The notes: generated from the letters alone by a model not told the origin. Shown: positions 19,291-28,319, counted from the first letter of the stretch. The stretch: 64,000 nt of DNA from Zobellia amurskyensis (GCF_009725985.1 NZ_RCNR01000020.1:17008-81007), one strand, 5' to 3'. A program made the numbers and translations.

Positions 19291-22200
19291 TTAATTGAAC
19301 GTAACGGATAGCCCTAACTGAAAGATTCTAGGTGATGGTGATGCTCCACCATCTTGACCCGTGGCCAATGTAAATTCTCCCTTTTGGAAACTTTGAGTTC
19401 TACCTACTTCTGGATCATAACCAGAGTACTTAGTGAACGTTGCCAAGTTTTGTGCACCAATATATATTCTAAAATTAGAAATCATATCGTTTGTCCAAGA
19501 GGTTAACAAATCTTGGGGAAGATTGTATCCTATTTGCGCATTTTGAATTCTCAAATACCCTGCATCTTCAATCCATCGATCTGAATATCTATTATTTCCG
19601 TTAGGATCATCTAATGTTAATCTTGGGTTTGAACTAGAAGTAGCTGTTCCCTCTCCTGTCCAACGATCTAAAACCTGGGTACTGAAATTATTCCCAGAAC
19701 TCAAATCTTCTAACGCAATTCTAGCAGAGTTATAGACTTGTTTATTACCAACTCCTCTAAAATTAATTGAAAAATCAAACCCTTTGTAACCTGCATTAAA
19801 ATTTGCGCCATAATAGAACCCAGGGAAAGGACTTCCTAATTCCGTTCTATCCTCTGCATTCACTACACCATCACCATTGACATCTACAAATCTAATATCT
19901 CCAGGAGAAGGGGTTCCGTTTGCATCTGGAACAGCTGCCGCAACCTCAGCATCATTTTGATATAGACCATCTGTTTTATACCCATAAAAATGACCAAGAC
20001 TTTCCCCTTCTATAGTTCGGTGCGTACTTGACCCGCCAATTCCCGTAATAATTTGAGTAACCTCTCCTAAATCTGTAACTTCATTCTTATTGGTTGTAAA
20101 GTTACCTCCAATAGAATATTTGAAATCACCAGCTTCACCTGCGTAGTTAAGTGATAACTCAATACCTGAGTTTTTAATAGATCCGATATTAGCATCCGGA
20201 GATAAGAAAAAACCGGAAACATAAGGTAACGGTAGCCCTATAAGAACTCCATCATTTACCTTATTATAGTAATCAAACGTACCAGTCAATTTATAATTAA
20301 ACAAACTAAAATCTACACCTATATCAAACTGAGTACTTGTTTCCCAGAATAAATCCTGATTTGCAAAAATTGTAGGGGCAGGAGCAACAACAGTTCCTTG
20401 GTCATCACCAATAACATAACGGATATTACTATCAACAGAGCTTAAATATGGGAAATTTGTGGGAGAGGCCTGATTACCTGACTGACCCCAACCTGCACGA
20501 ATTTTTAAATCGTCAAATGCACCGTCCTTTGGAAAAAATGACTCATCCGAAACTCTCCAACCTAATGATACGGAAGGAAAAACATCTGTTCTATTATCCG
20601 GAGAAAACCTAGAAGTTGCATCCCTACGAATATTAAACGTAGCTAGATACTTACCCTTGTAATTATAAGTAAGTCTTCCTAACCAACCTTGTAGTGTCCA
20701 AAGATCAGCCTCATTAGCAGCTCCAACCGTACCAACTTCTCCCGTTGATGCAAAATTCTCATTAAATAGACTTCTACCTTGTACTCTAAGCTTATCGAAT
20801 CTGAATTTCGTTTGCTCAAAACCAAATAATGCTCCAATATTATGATCACCAAAAGACTTATCATATTGCAATGTAGCCGATGAAGTCAAAGTTAATTCAA
20901 TTGGTCTAGACGAAACTAAAAGAGATGAACCTGTTGAGTTATTCAAAACAGCATCTGATGTGAAATAGTCTCCAACCCCAACATTGTAATCCATACCTAA
21001 TGAAGGTCTGAACTTTAATCCATCCAAAATTTGAAGTTCACCATAGAAACTAGCCAAAACCTTACGTGTTTGCAAAGTTGTTCTAGTATACCTGTCATCC
21101 GTATTAAAAAGATAGTTGCTAGCTGTTATTCCATTACCCCTAGTCTCTGGAGTAGAATCATTATATCCAAAAGCCCCATTACCATAAGGTTGGTAATATG
21201 GTGCATTCAGTGCTGAACGAAAACCGGCGTAAATACCCTGCTCACTCTGTACTTGTCTATCAGTCTGACTCAAAAGGATAGATTCTCCAAATTTTAGGTA
21301 TTTACCAACATTAATTTCCGAATTAGCCTTTAAGGAATATCTCTTGAACCCTTGACCCAATTCTATACCATCTTGATCTAACAATCCACCGGAAATAAAA
21401 TATTTAGCTTTATCATTTCCGCCACTGACACTTACGTTGTGATTTTGAATGAAACCTGTTTTAAAAATCAAATCTTGCCAATCTACATAAGGACTTCCCG
21501 AAAACTCTGAAAGGTCCCTACCTAATTGACCTTGAATATCAATAAATTGTTCTACATCAAGAACATCAATTCTATCTCTAGTTGTAGCCGTTGACACATA
21601 ACCGTTGTAAGTCACTCTAGCGTCTCCACTCTTTCCTCTTTTGGTCGTAACGATAATAACACCGTTTGCTGCTCTAGACCCATAAATTGCCGTTGAGGCT
21701 GCATCTTTTAAAACATCTATGGATTCAATATCATTAGCGTTTAAACCGGCTAACGGGTTAGAATCTGTAGTAGAAGAAGTATTTACAGTAATGTTAGTTG
21801 TTTGTACGATAGGAATACCATCAATTACCCAAAGAGGGTCCGTGTTACCTGCTGTACCCACACCTCTAATCAATACACTTATAGGTGCACCTGGATCACC
21901 ACTACGGTTAGTAATGTTAACCCCCGATATAGTACCTGCCAAAGCCTGGTCAGGACTAGTAATTGGCTTGGACACAATATCAGAAGAGCTTATGGACCCA
22001 ACAGCACCGGTCAGATCTGCTTTTCTCTGAGTACCATACCCAACCACTACTACCTCGCTAAGAGCCTGGGCATCTTCAGACATTGTAACGTTAATTGTTG
22101 TTCGGCCATCAATAGCCACTTCTTGCTTTGAATATCCTACATAGGAAAATACCAAAGTAGAGCTACCTTCCGGCACCTCTATACTATAGTTTCCATCAAA

Positions 22201-22389
22201 ATCGGAAACACTTCCAACAGTTGTACCTTTCACCAAGACGTTTACGCCTGGCAAGACACCCTGGTCATCAGAAGTTGTACCTGAAATTGTAGTTTGTGCG
22301 CACAAAGATGCAACACTGAAGAAAAATAAAGCCGCGAGCACAAAACCATGTGATCGAACCCTATTTAATCTCTTAAAGTTCTGGTTCAT
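19291..22389 (-). CDS. SusC/RagA family TonB-dependent transporter
   Basis: 1032 residues. A signal peptide ends near SVASLCAQ, followed by a carboxypeptidase D-like domain (ISGTTSDDQGVLPGVNVLVKG, residues ~35-110), the conserved SEVVVVGYGTQRKADLTGAV motif, a plug (ALAGTISGVNI; LWVIDGIPI; AASTAIYGSRAANGVIIVTTKRG) and a 22-strand-type barrel with a terminal aromatic-containing strand (RIFQLGLSVTFN). It imports an oligosaccharide across the outer membrane using TonB energy, paired with SusD. No STN domain, so it is probably not an anti-sigma-coupled receptor; control is more likely through the neighbouring GntR-type regulator. Confidence 0.96.
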   Translation of the reverse strand: MNQNFKRLNRVRSHGFVLAALFFFSVASLCAQTTISGTTSDDQGVLPGVNVLVKGTTVGSVSDFDGNYSIEVPEGSSTLVFSYVGYSKQEVAIDGRTTINVTMSEDAQALSEVVVVGYGTQRKADLTGAVGSISSSDIVSKPITSPDQALAGTISGVNITNRSGDPGAPISVLIRGVGTAGNTDPLWVIDGIPIVQTTNITVNTSSTTDSNPLAGLNANDIESIDVLKDAASTAIYGSRAANGVIIVTTKRGKSGDARVTYNGYVSTATTRDRIDVLDVEQFIDIQGQLGRDLSEFSGSPYVDWQDLIFKTGFIQNHNVSVSGGNDKAKYFISGGLLDQDGIELGQGFKRYSLKANSEINVGKYLKFGESILLSQTDRQVQSEQGIYAGFRSALNAPYYQPYGNGAFGYNDSTPETRGNGITASNYLFNTDDRYTRTTLQTRKVLASFYGELQILDGLKFRPSLGMDYNVGVGDYFTSDAVLNNSTGSSLLVSSRPIELTLTSSATLQYDKSFGDHNIGALFGFEQTKFRFDKLRVQGRSLFNENFASTGEVGTVGAANEADLWTLQGWLGRLTYNYKGKYLATFNIRRDATSRFSPDNRTDVFPSVSLGWRVSDESFFPKDGAFDDLKIRAGWGQSGNQASPTNFPYLSSVDSNIRYVIGDDQGTVVAPAPTIFANQDLFWETSTQFDIGVDFSLFNYKLTGTFDYYNKVNDGVLIGLPLPYVSGFFLSPDANIGSIKNSGIELSLNYAGEAGDFKYSIGGNFTTNKNEVTDLGEVTQIITGIGGSSTHRTIEGESLGHFYGYKTDGLYQNDAEVAAAVPDANGTPSPGDIRFVDVNGDGVVNAEDRTELGSPFPGFYYGANFNAGYKGFDFSINFRGVGNKQVYNSARIALEDLSSGNNFSTQVLDRWTGEGTATSSSNPRLTLDDPNGNNRYSDRWIEDAGYLRIQNAQIGYNLPQDLLTSWTNDMISNFRIYIGAQNLATFTKYSGYDPEVGRTQSFQKGEFTLATGQDGGASPSPRIFQLGLSVTFN

Positions 22390-22447
22390 AATGAGTAGTT
22401 TAAGTTAGTAAATAAATTGAGTTAGTAATCTTATTTTAACCAAACCC

Positions 22448-22465
22448 AACACTATACCTAGTGTT
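22448..22465 (-). other. Small hairpin in the susC leader
   Basis: AACACTA (22448-22454), a four-base loop, then TAGTGTT (22459-22465): a perfect 7-bp stem about 60 bases before the susC ATG. No T run follows on the minus strand, so it is not a plain terminator. It may affect translation or mRNA stability. Confidence 0.4.
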
Positions 22466-22607
22466 AAGAAAGACAAAAAACACCATTAAACATATTATCA
22501 CATAATTGCACTTTAACGATGCTTATGACCAAGTTACCGCCTTTATTTTTAAAAATACTAGAAAATAAAGGATATCAATAAACGAATCATTAACAAAATT
22601 AACAGAA

Positions 22608-22627
22608 TCTATGCTACTCTATGCTAT
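22608..22627 (-). promoter_or_regulatory. Tandem 10-bp direct repeat: candidate operator of susCD
   Basis: TCTATGCTAC (22608-22617) is followed at once by TCTATGCTAT (22618-22627). It shares CTATGCTACTC with the operator of the GH36 operon and has the same 10-bp (one helical turn) period. It ends four bases from a TAnnTTTG box, the same arrangement as at GH36. Confidence 0.6.
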
Positions 22628-22631
22628 AAAG

Positions 22632-22639
22632 CAAAAATA
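22632..22639 (-). promoter_or_regulatory. Putative -7 box of susC
   Basis: TATTTTTG on the minus strand, adjacent to the operator. The -33 position shows only a weak TTTC-like element, as expected for a controlled promoter. An alternative -7 box (TAATTTTG, 22594-22601) would instead place the operator over the -33 region, which would suit an activator. Confidence 0.45.
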
Positions 22640-22767
22640 ATGATTTTTTTGATATGAAAAATAAAATTCTAGTATCAAGATTGAGAAATACTTAATAATA
22701 AGGCTAAAAAAATACTTATACTCAAATTTAACAGGCTAAAACTTACAATACACCTATACTGAATACC

Positions 22768-23781
22768 TTATAAAGAATTACGTTTAAACAGTTTTGAAGT
22801 AACAATGACCTGCGATACCACATTGTTTTTAATATGCTGTGCAGCTAAAGTGGCCATATCTTTGAAATCCGTAGAAATTGTTGTGATACCCCCAAAAGCT
22901 ATTTCTTTAATAATATGATCGTTATGAGATAAAACCCCCACATCTTCACCTACTATCATACCAGAGTTATGGCAATCTTTGAGCAATTCCCAAAGAGACG
23001 CATCATTAATAAAGAAGTAGATTACATCTTTCTCAAGTGAACCCTCTATATAGTCTTCCAATATAACACCGTTCAACCCATAGTCCGCAACAAACCTATG
23101 GAACGCCATTAGAATGCCCCTTGGGTAATCTCTATTGTCTGCGTAGAAAAGTACTATCTTTTTATACTTTCTTATTTCAGGAAGCAATTCTACGAGTTTG
23201 TCAAAAGTAGTTGCCTCAAACTCTTGTGATATATATGAATACTCCTCAGGCATTGGCAAGTAACGATCAACTATCAAAAGTTTTTGAGGTTCAATCGTCT
23301 CAAGAAGTGGTCTTATTGCCTTATCTGGGATAGGAGCCACTACATACATTCCGTACTTACCCCGTATATTATTAAAAATTGTCTCAAAGATCGAAACATT
23401 GTTATGATGAAAAAAAACATCTATTTGATAGCGCTTTCCAAGCTCTTTTCTAAACGTATTGTAAAAGTCTTCCTGAAACCGTTGAAACGAGAACAAAAGC
23501 AATGCTATTCTAAGTGTTACCTTAGTTTCATCACTTATAATAAAATATCCTTTTAGTTTCTTAGACTCTACTAAACCTCGCTCCTTTAACTCCTCATAAG
23601 CTTTAACTATAGTCTTTCTAGCGTAGCCAATATCACTTACCATTTTATTGATAGATGGCAGCTTGTCACCCACAGAAAGCTCACCGGAATCCAAAGCCTC
23701 AATAACACCATGCACCAATTGCTCATGCTTGGTTAAACTATTAACTTCTTTTAGCCGATGGATTATATGGAGTAACGACAT
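22768..23781 (-). CDS. GntR family transcriptional regulator with periplasmic-binding-protein-like effector domain
   Basis: 337 residues. Residues ~15-80 form a GntR winged helix (ALDSGELSVGDKLPSINKMVSD; RKTIVKAYEELKERGLVESKKLKGYFI). Residues ~90-330 resemble a LacI/Peripla_BP sugar-binding fold (LRIALLLFSFQRFQEDFYNTF; YGMYVVAPIP; LLIVDRYLP; GEDVGVLSHNDHIIKEIAFGGITTISTDF; MATLAAQHI). This architecture is used by Bacteroidota to control PULs with a sugar ligand. It lies directly upstream of susC on the same strand, and it is the natural candidate to bind the CTATG repeats at both operon promoters (inference). Confidence 0.88.
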   Translation of the reverse strand: MSLLHIIHRLKEVNSLTKHEQLVHGVIEALDSGELSVGDKLPSINKMVSDIGYARKTIVKAYEELKERGLVESKKLKGYFIISDETKVTLRIALLLFSFQRFQEDFYNTFRKELGKRYQIDVFFHHNNVSIFETIFNNIRGKYGMYVVAPIPDKAIRPLLETIEPQKLLIVDRYLPMPEEYSYISQEFEATTFDKLVELLPEIRKYKKIVLFYADNRDYPRGILMAFHRFVADYGLNGVILEDYIEGSLEKDVIYFFINDASLWELLKDCHNSGMIVGEDVGVLSHNDHIIKEIAFGGITTISTDFKDMATLAAQHIKNNVVSQVIVTSKLFKRNSL

Positions 23782-23833
23782 TCGGTGGTATTAAATATTA
23801 AAAATTGCGATAAAATTTGTAAGTATAATAATA

Positions 23834-23841
23834 CAAATCTA
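23834..23841 (-). promoter_or_regulatory. Putative -7 box of the regulator gene
   Basis: TAGATTTG on the minus strand, 52 bases upstream of the regulator ATG. No good -33 at the usual distance and no CTATG repeat nearby, so self-control through that repeat is not evident. Confidence 0.35.
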
Positions 23842-24048
23842 TCATAATAAACTTCTAATCTCGTTATTTTTGCAATACAAATCAAAAAATAAATATTTCA
23901 CATTAAAATAAATATAAATTTCAATTTTGTTCAAATACCCAAACGATTAAAGTTTCATTTTAAAAATTTGAAATTCTAAATTCCAGACAACAAGCGGCTT
24001 TACTAGGAAATAGAAAACCAAGCTACTCCAGCACCATATTAGGACAAA

Positions 24049-24603
24049 CTATTTTTTCCACCTTAAGCTTTCCATAATTCCACGAATGTCATTCTGTAGA
24101 TAGGCCGCCGCAGGATAAATAGAATCATAATTAGGCCTAGTATAGAAGTACAAAGACCCTGTTAAAAAATTATCCGTACTATCAGTAACATAGAATTGTG
24201 CTTGAGAAGCCGCATTACCCGTAACCTCATAAAACATACCGTAAACTTCGTTTTCTTCATTCAAAAAGGGTTGCTCCGAAATACCGTCTGCCTTTACTGA
24301 ATGCTCATAACTTAACCTTTGAGCATCGGAAAGCAACTTTTCTACATTGCCCTCAACTTTTTTGTAATTAATGTAGATTTCGCCCTTCATCTCAGGATAC
24401 CCCAAAACCAAGGATGTCTTTGTTTTACTTTTAACTTTGGCTTGGGTATTATAGGTAAAGGAAAAATAATCTGTTTGCAGCTCTCCTTGTGTAGGCGCAC
24501 CATATTCTAAACGTAACTGAGCTTTAGGTTTCGGCAAGACATCTTCCTTACAACCAACAGCTAACATGAATATTACTAAAAGAAACAAACTATATCTGTA
24601 CAT
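24049..24603 (-). CDS. gldD: Gliding motility lipoprotein GldD
   Basis: 184 residues with a lipoprotein signal and lipobox Cys18 (LVIFMLAVGCKED). Body features match GldD: LRLEYGAPTQGELQTDYFSFTYN, GEIYINYKKV, and a C-terminal GSLYFYTRPNYDSIYPAAAYLQNDI. GldD is required for gliding and T9SS function in Flavobacterium, though its biochemical role is not known. Its start overlaps the end of gldE by 14 bases, the same translationally linked order seen across flavobacteria (ssb-gldE-gldD). Confidence 0.93.
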   Translation of the reverse strand: MYRYSLFLLVIFMLAVGCKEDVLPKPKAQLRLEYGAPTQGELQTDYFSFTYNTQAKVKSKTKTSLVLGYPEMKGEIYINYKKVEGNVEKLLSDAQRLSYEHSVKADGISEQPFLNEENEVYGMFYEVTGNAASQAQFYVTDSTDNFLTGSLYFYTRPNYDSIYPAAAYLQNDIRGIMESLRWKK

Positions 24604-25909
24604 CTTGGGGTAATGTTATTTTTATTTGTTTCAACCTCTTTTTATCTAAGCTTTCTACTATAAACCGGTAGTCTTTAAAGGTAATCGTCTCCCCTCTTTT
24701 TGGAAAACTTCCCGCTATCTCAAGAACAAAACCAGCAATAGTCTCGGATTCTCCCTTCTGTTCCTCAAATTCAGTGTCATTTTCAATTTTAGCGACCCTA
24801 TAAAAATCTTTCAACGCGGTCTTACCATCAAAAACATAATTAAAGTCGTCCAACTTTGAAAATATTAAGTCTTCATCATCAAACTCATCGCTAATATCTC
24901 CTACTATTTCCTCTATAATATCCTCCAAGGTAACAATGCCCGAAGTTCCACCATACTCGTCTACAACAACGGCCAAATGGTTCTTTTTTTCCTGAAATTC
25001 CAAAAGAAGGTCATCAAGTTTTTTATTCTCCGGAACAAAATAGGGCTCACGAATAAGCGTCATCCAATTAAAGGTCTTTCTATCTATATAAGGTAATAGA
25101 TCTTTAACGTATAGCACTCCCAGAACATTGTCCATATTCTCCGAAAAAACAGGAATTCTTGAATAACCGTGTTTTTTTATTTCCTCCAGAACCTCAAGAA
25201 ACTTCATATCCTCACTAACGGCAAAAATATCTATACGCGGGCGCATTACCTGCTTTGTATCTGTATTACCAAACGTAACAATACCTTGTAGAATTTTCTG
25301 CTCTTCTTTGGTAGTGTCTCCGTCTGCCGTTAATTCTAGGGCTTGTGAAAGGTGGTCTACACTTAAATTTGATTTCTGTTTACCCAACTTATTGTACATA
25401 AATAGAGTACCTGCCCTCATTGGCAGACTTAACGGACTGAACAAAAAATCGAGAACCTTAAGCGGGTAAGACATTAAATGGGCGAACGCTATACGATTTC
25501 GGTTTGCGTATACTTTTGGTAAAATTTCACCGAACATCAATATTAGAAAGGTAGCTACCACCACCTCCAAAAGAAAACGAACCCAATCTAGTTCAACATT
25601 AGCAAAAAGCGAATTACCTATGTTACTGAACAGCAATACAACACCTATGTTAATGGCATTATTTGCAATAAGAATGGTGGCCAAAAGCTTCTTGGGTCTC
25701 TCCAAAAGCTTAACGATAATATTACCGCGTACACTTTTCTTTTCTGCAATTTCATTCACATCCGTAGGGGAAAGACCAAAAAACGCAACCTCCGCACCTG
25801 ATATTAGTGCAGATGACATTAATAGCACAACTAGAATTGTAACTTCAAACGCAAAAGCACCTGCAACGGTAATAAAAGAAGGCACTAAACTAAGGGGGTC
25901 AGGGTCCAA
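24590..25909 (-). CDS. gldE: Gliding motility-associated protein GldE (CNNM/CBS membrane protein)
   Basis: 439 residues. An N-terminal DUF21/CNNM region with hydrophobic helices (FEVTILVVLLMSSALISGAEVAFFGLSP; LLATILIANNAINIGVVLLFS) is followed by a CBS pair (VMRPRIDIFAVSEDMKFLEVL; LVVDEYGGTSGIVTLEDIIEEIVGDI) and a C-terminal CorC/HlyC domain. Related proteins act in Mg2+/Co2+ handling; GldE supports GldD function in gliding. It lies between ssb and gldD. The ATG at 25909 gives the conserved MDPDPLSL start. Confidence 0.93.
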   Translation of the reverse strand: MDPDPLSLVPSFITVAGAFAFEVTILVVLLMSSALISGAEVAFFGLSPTDVNEIAEKKSVRGNIIVKLLERPKKLLATILIANNAINIGVVLLFSNIGNSLFANVELDWVRFLLEVVVATFLILMFGEILPKVYANRNRIAFAHLMSYPLKVLDFLFSPLSLPMRAGTLFMYNKLGKQKSNLSVDHLSQALELTADGDTTKEEQKILQGIVTFGNTDTKQVMRPRIDIFAVSEDMKFLEVLEEIKKHGYSRIPVFSENMDNVLGVLYVKDLLPYIDRKTFNWMTLIREPYFVPENKKLDDLLLEFQEKKNHLAVVVDEYGGTSGIVTLEDIIEEIVGDISDEFDDEDLIFSKLDDFNYVFDGKTALKDFYRVAKIENDTEFEEQKGESETIAGFVLEIAGSFPKRGETITFKDYRFIVESLDKKRLKQIKITLPQDVQI

Positions 25910-26087
25910 CAGTCAGAAATTTAGTGAAAAACGGTTGTTTGTGAATCTAATTCCAGAACAAACCTCTGCTCCATGTCTGAGCATGCAAAGTTTGGGAATG
26001 TTTCAAAAATACAATGGTCTGATTCTACTTGTGTCATACTTATGGATTGCATTTTCTAGTGGTTTACTAAAAATACATAATTTTTTC

Positions 26088-26552
26088 TTAGAACGGAAGA
26101 TCATCATCTTGATCAGGCCTAGCTAAAGGAGCCGCTTGGGAACTACTAGCTGTATTAGAAACGCTGTTTTGTTTTGCTTGTTGCCCTCCAGATTGCTGAT
26201 TTGCCATACTTTCTTTCTTTGTAGAAAGAAATGTAAAATCCTGCACATGAACTTCAGTGCTATAGCGGGTATTGCCATCCTCACCTTGCCATTGACGGTT
26301 TTTTAAACGCCCCTCAACATATACCTTATCGCCTTTACTTAAATACTTTTCGCATATTTCCGCAGCCTTATTTCTAACCACAATATTATGCCAATCCGTA
26401 TTGGTAACGCGTTCTCCGGTTTGCTTATTGGTATAGGTTTCATTAGTGGCAATAGGAAAGCGACCAATAGCCCCTCCTCCTTCAAAATAATGCATTTTTA
26501 CTTCATCGCCTAAATGGCCAATCAACATTACTTTATTTAACGTACCGCTCAT
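26088..26552 (-). CDS. ssb: Single-stranded DNA-binding protein
   Basis: 154 residues. An OB fold spans roughly residues 1-110 (LNKVMLIGHLGDEVKMHYFEGG; WHNIVVRNKAAEICEKYLSKGDKVYVEGRLKNR). A Gln/Ser-rich linker follows, then the acidic tip DDDLPF that recruits partner proteins. It coats ssDNA in replication and repair as a tetramer. It lies between mutY and gldE on the same strand, with its own promoter just upstream. Confidence 0.95.
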   Translation of the reverse strand: MSGTLNKVMLIGHLGDEVKMHYFEGGGAIGRFPIATNETYTNKQTGERVTNTDWHNIVVRNKAAEICEKYLSKGDKVYVEGRLKNRQWQGEDGNTRYSTEVHVQDFTFLSTKKESMANQQSGGQQAKQNSVSNTASSSQAAPLARPDQDDDLPF

Positions 26553-26579
26553 AATCCTAATTTTTGCAATTTGAATCTA

Positions 26580-26606
26580 CAAATATACTTGTTTTTTAGC
26601 CTTCAA
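26580..26606 (-). promoter_or_regulatory. Putative ssb promoter
   Basis: Minus strand: TTG at 26606-26604, a 16-base spacer, then TATATTTG at 26587-26580. The -7 box is perfect, the spacer slightly short. The ssb ATG is 27 bases downstream. Confidence 0.55.
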
Positions 26607-26688
26607 GGTCATGTGTTTCTGTTACGATTATTAAATTTAACCTATAACCGAATAGAAAGTAATGCAACCTTAAACAACTCCCTTAAAA

Positions 26689-27729
26689 TTATGAATTTTT
26701 AAAGCGATTTAAAAAATCCGCAATAAGTACGGGAACAGGATATTTATCCACTTCCTTAAACGAAACTCCTTTTTCAAGATCTCCTTTTACACGTATAATC
26801 CAAAATGTTGTATACAAATGTTGATGAGAGAGTTTATGCACAACTGCTTCAGTGTTAAACCTAGAAACTGAAATAAATTCCAACTTGTAATAAAAAGCAC
26901 TCAGTCTCTTTCTAAAATCATCGTCTAAAAGGCTTTCGTTAGATTCTATTAAGGGAAATTGCCATAAGTTCTGCCATATTCCCTTACCCTTTCGTTGCTC
27001 AAGGATAGTTTTATTTGCTTCGGATATAAAAACTACATAATTAAAATATCGATTTCGGACTTTGGTCTTTTTCAATTTTACGGGAAGCTCACTTACTTTA
27101 TTAGTTTGAAGCGCTACACAACTTTTATTTAACGGACATTCCTCACAATTTGGATTCTTAGGCGTACACTGAATTGCACCGAATTCCATGATTCCCTGAT
27201 TGTAATCACAAATGTTTTCGGCATTCATCACCTCTCTAGCTAACTTTTTGAAATATTTAACACCCTCTGTACTATTGATAGCCAAATCAACTCCAAAATA
27301 ACGCGCCAAAACCCTGTAAACATTACCATCCACTACAGGTTCGGGCCTATCAAAACAAATGGAAGATATGGCACTTGCCGTATAGTCTCCCACCCCTTTG
27401 AGTTGTAGTAGTTCTTTGTAGGTATCAGGAAAATTACCCCCATATTCACTCACAACCATCTTGGCCGTAGCATGTAGGTTTCTTGCTCTTGAATAGTAGC
27501 CCAAACCTTGCCAAAGCTTTAAAACCTCCTCTTCCGAAGCACTTGCCAGGTCATAAACCGCAGGGTACTTATTAATGAATTTAAGATAGTAGGGAGTACC
27601 TTGTACTACCCGTGTTTGCTGCAACATTATCTCCGAAAGCCAAATCTTATACGGGTCTTTTGTACCCCTCCAGGGTAAGCTTCTTTTATTTTCTTCGTAC
27701 CAAATAAGAATTCTCTCTGAAAAGGTCAT
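26689..27729 (-). CDS. mutY: A/G-specific adenine glycosylase
   Basis: 346 residues. The helix-hairpin-helix LKGVGDYTASAISSICF and catalytic Asp in EPVVDGNVYRVLARYF are present. The 4Fe-4S ligands CTPKNPNCEECPLNKSC have the C-x6-C-x2-C-x5-C spacing of MutY. The C-terminal NUDIX-like domain (residues ~225-346) recognises 8-oxoG. It removes adenine mispaired with 8-oxoguanine. The gene is divergent from hup and upstream of ssb, the usual flavobacterial order. Confidence 0.95.
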   Translation of the reverse strand: MTFSERILIWYEENKRSLPWRGTKDPYKIWLSEIMLQQTRVVQGTPYYLKFINKYPAVYDLASASEEEVLKLWQGLGYYSRARNLHATAKMVVSEYGGNFPDTYKELLQLKGVGDYTASAISSICFDRPEPVVDGNVYRVLARYFGVDLAINSTEGVKYFKKLAREVMNAENICDYNQGIMEFGAIQCTPKNPNCEECPLNKSCVALQTNKVSELPVKLKKTKVRNRYFNYVVFISEANKTILEQRKGKGIWQNLWQFPLIESNESLLDDDFRKRLSAFYYKLEFISVSRFNTEAVVHKLSHQHLYTTFWIIRVKGDLEKGVSFKEVDKYPVPVLIADFLNRFKNS

Positions 27730-27861
27730 TTATACAATTGCTATGTCACGAAATTAACGGTTTCCAAAACGATATGCGACTCCAAGAATAGCCTTAAATT
27801 GAAAAGTGATGGTGAACGACTTAAAATTAACCCTTTAGCACGAAAGATTAATTTTAATTTA

Positions 27862-27869
27862 TATATTTG
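27862..27869 (+). promoter_or_regulatory. Putative -7 box of hup
   Basis: TATATTTG, 38 bases before the hup ATG. The -33 region lacks a clean TTG. Confidence 0.5.
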
Positions 27870-27907
27870 CATCCCAAAAAAATTATACTGAAAATTTAAC
27901 ACGAAAG

Positions 27908-28198
27908 ATGACGAAAGCAGAAATTGTATCGAAAATCTCAGACAAGCTGGGAATTGAAAAAGGAGACGTACAGGCTACAGTTGAGAGTTTTATGGAAGAG
28001 GTGAAATCTTCTTTGGAAAGTGGAGACAATGTGTATCTTCGCGGTTTCGGTAGTTTTATCATTAAAACTAGAGCCGAAAAGACTGGAAGAAACATTAGCA
28101 AGAACACTACGATTAAAATACCGGCACACAATATTCCTGCATTTAAGCCTGCCAAGGTTTTTGTAGAAGGTGTCAAAAGCAACGTACAAGTAAAATAA
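27908..28198 (+). CDS. hup: HU family DNA-binding protein
   Basis: 96 residues. N-terminal helices MTKAEIVSKISDKLGIEKGD, then the beta arm region GDNVYLRGFGSFIIKTRAEKTGRNISKNTTIKIPAHNIPAFKPAK, matching the HU signature GFGxF...R.GRNP with small changes (GRNISKN in place of the usual GRNP). It binds and bends DNA without strong sequence preference. It is followed by a 29-residue basic peptide gene and a strong terminator, and likely shares a transcript with that peptide. Confidence 0.95.
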   Translation: MTKAEIVSKISDKLGIEKGDVQATVESFMEEVKSSLESGDNVYLRGFGSFIIKTRAEKTGRNISKNTTIKIPAHNIPAFKPAKVFVEGVKSNVQVK

Positions 28199-28223
28199 AT
28201 ATACTAACTTAAAGTAGAATTTT

Positions 28224-28313
28224 ATGCCGAGTGGTAAGAAGAGAAAAAGACATAAGGTAGCTACCCACAAACGCAAGAAGCGTAGGAGAGCTAACAGACA
28301 CAAGAAGAAATAA
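28224..28313 (+). CDS. 29-residue extremely basic peptide, possible small ribosomal or RNA-binding protein
   Basis: ATG at 28224 to TAA at 28311-28313. It begins MPSGKKRKRHKVATHKRKK, and about two thirds of the residues are Lys, Arg or His, with no acidic residue. It sits 25 bases after hup and just before a strong terminator, upstream of rng. Size and charge resemble Thx-type ribosomal proteins, and additional small ribosomal proteins are known in Flavobacterium; I cannot confirm identity with any of them. It is too short for routine gene calling and easily missed. Confidence 0.7.
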   Translation: MPSGKKRKRHKVATHKRKKRRRANRHKKK

Positions 28314-28319
28314 TTGCTA

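Larger units (their letters stand above)
22390..22767 (-). other. 378-base susC upstream region
   Basis: No gene. It contains the -7 box and direct-repeat operator of susC (22608-22639), a second possible -7 box on the minus strand (TAATTTTG, 22601-22594), and a leader of about 220-240 bases with a small hairpin (22448-22465). No terminator is seen after the regulator stop at 22768, so some read-through into susC is possible. Confidence 0.65.

Noticed and set aside
25620..26126. 168-residue plus-strand ORF over the gldE/ssb junction
   Set aside because: It is antisense to the conserved gldE start and the ssb tail; composition is that of a shadow frame.
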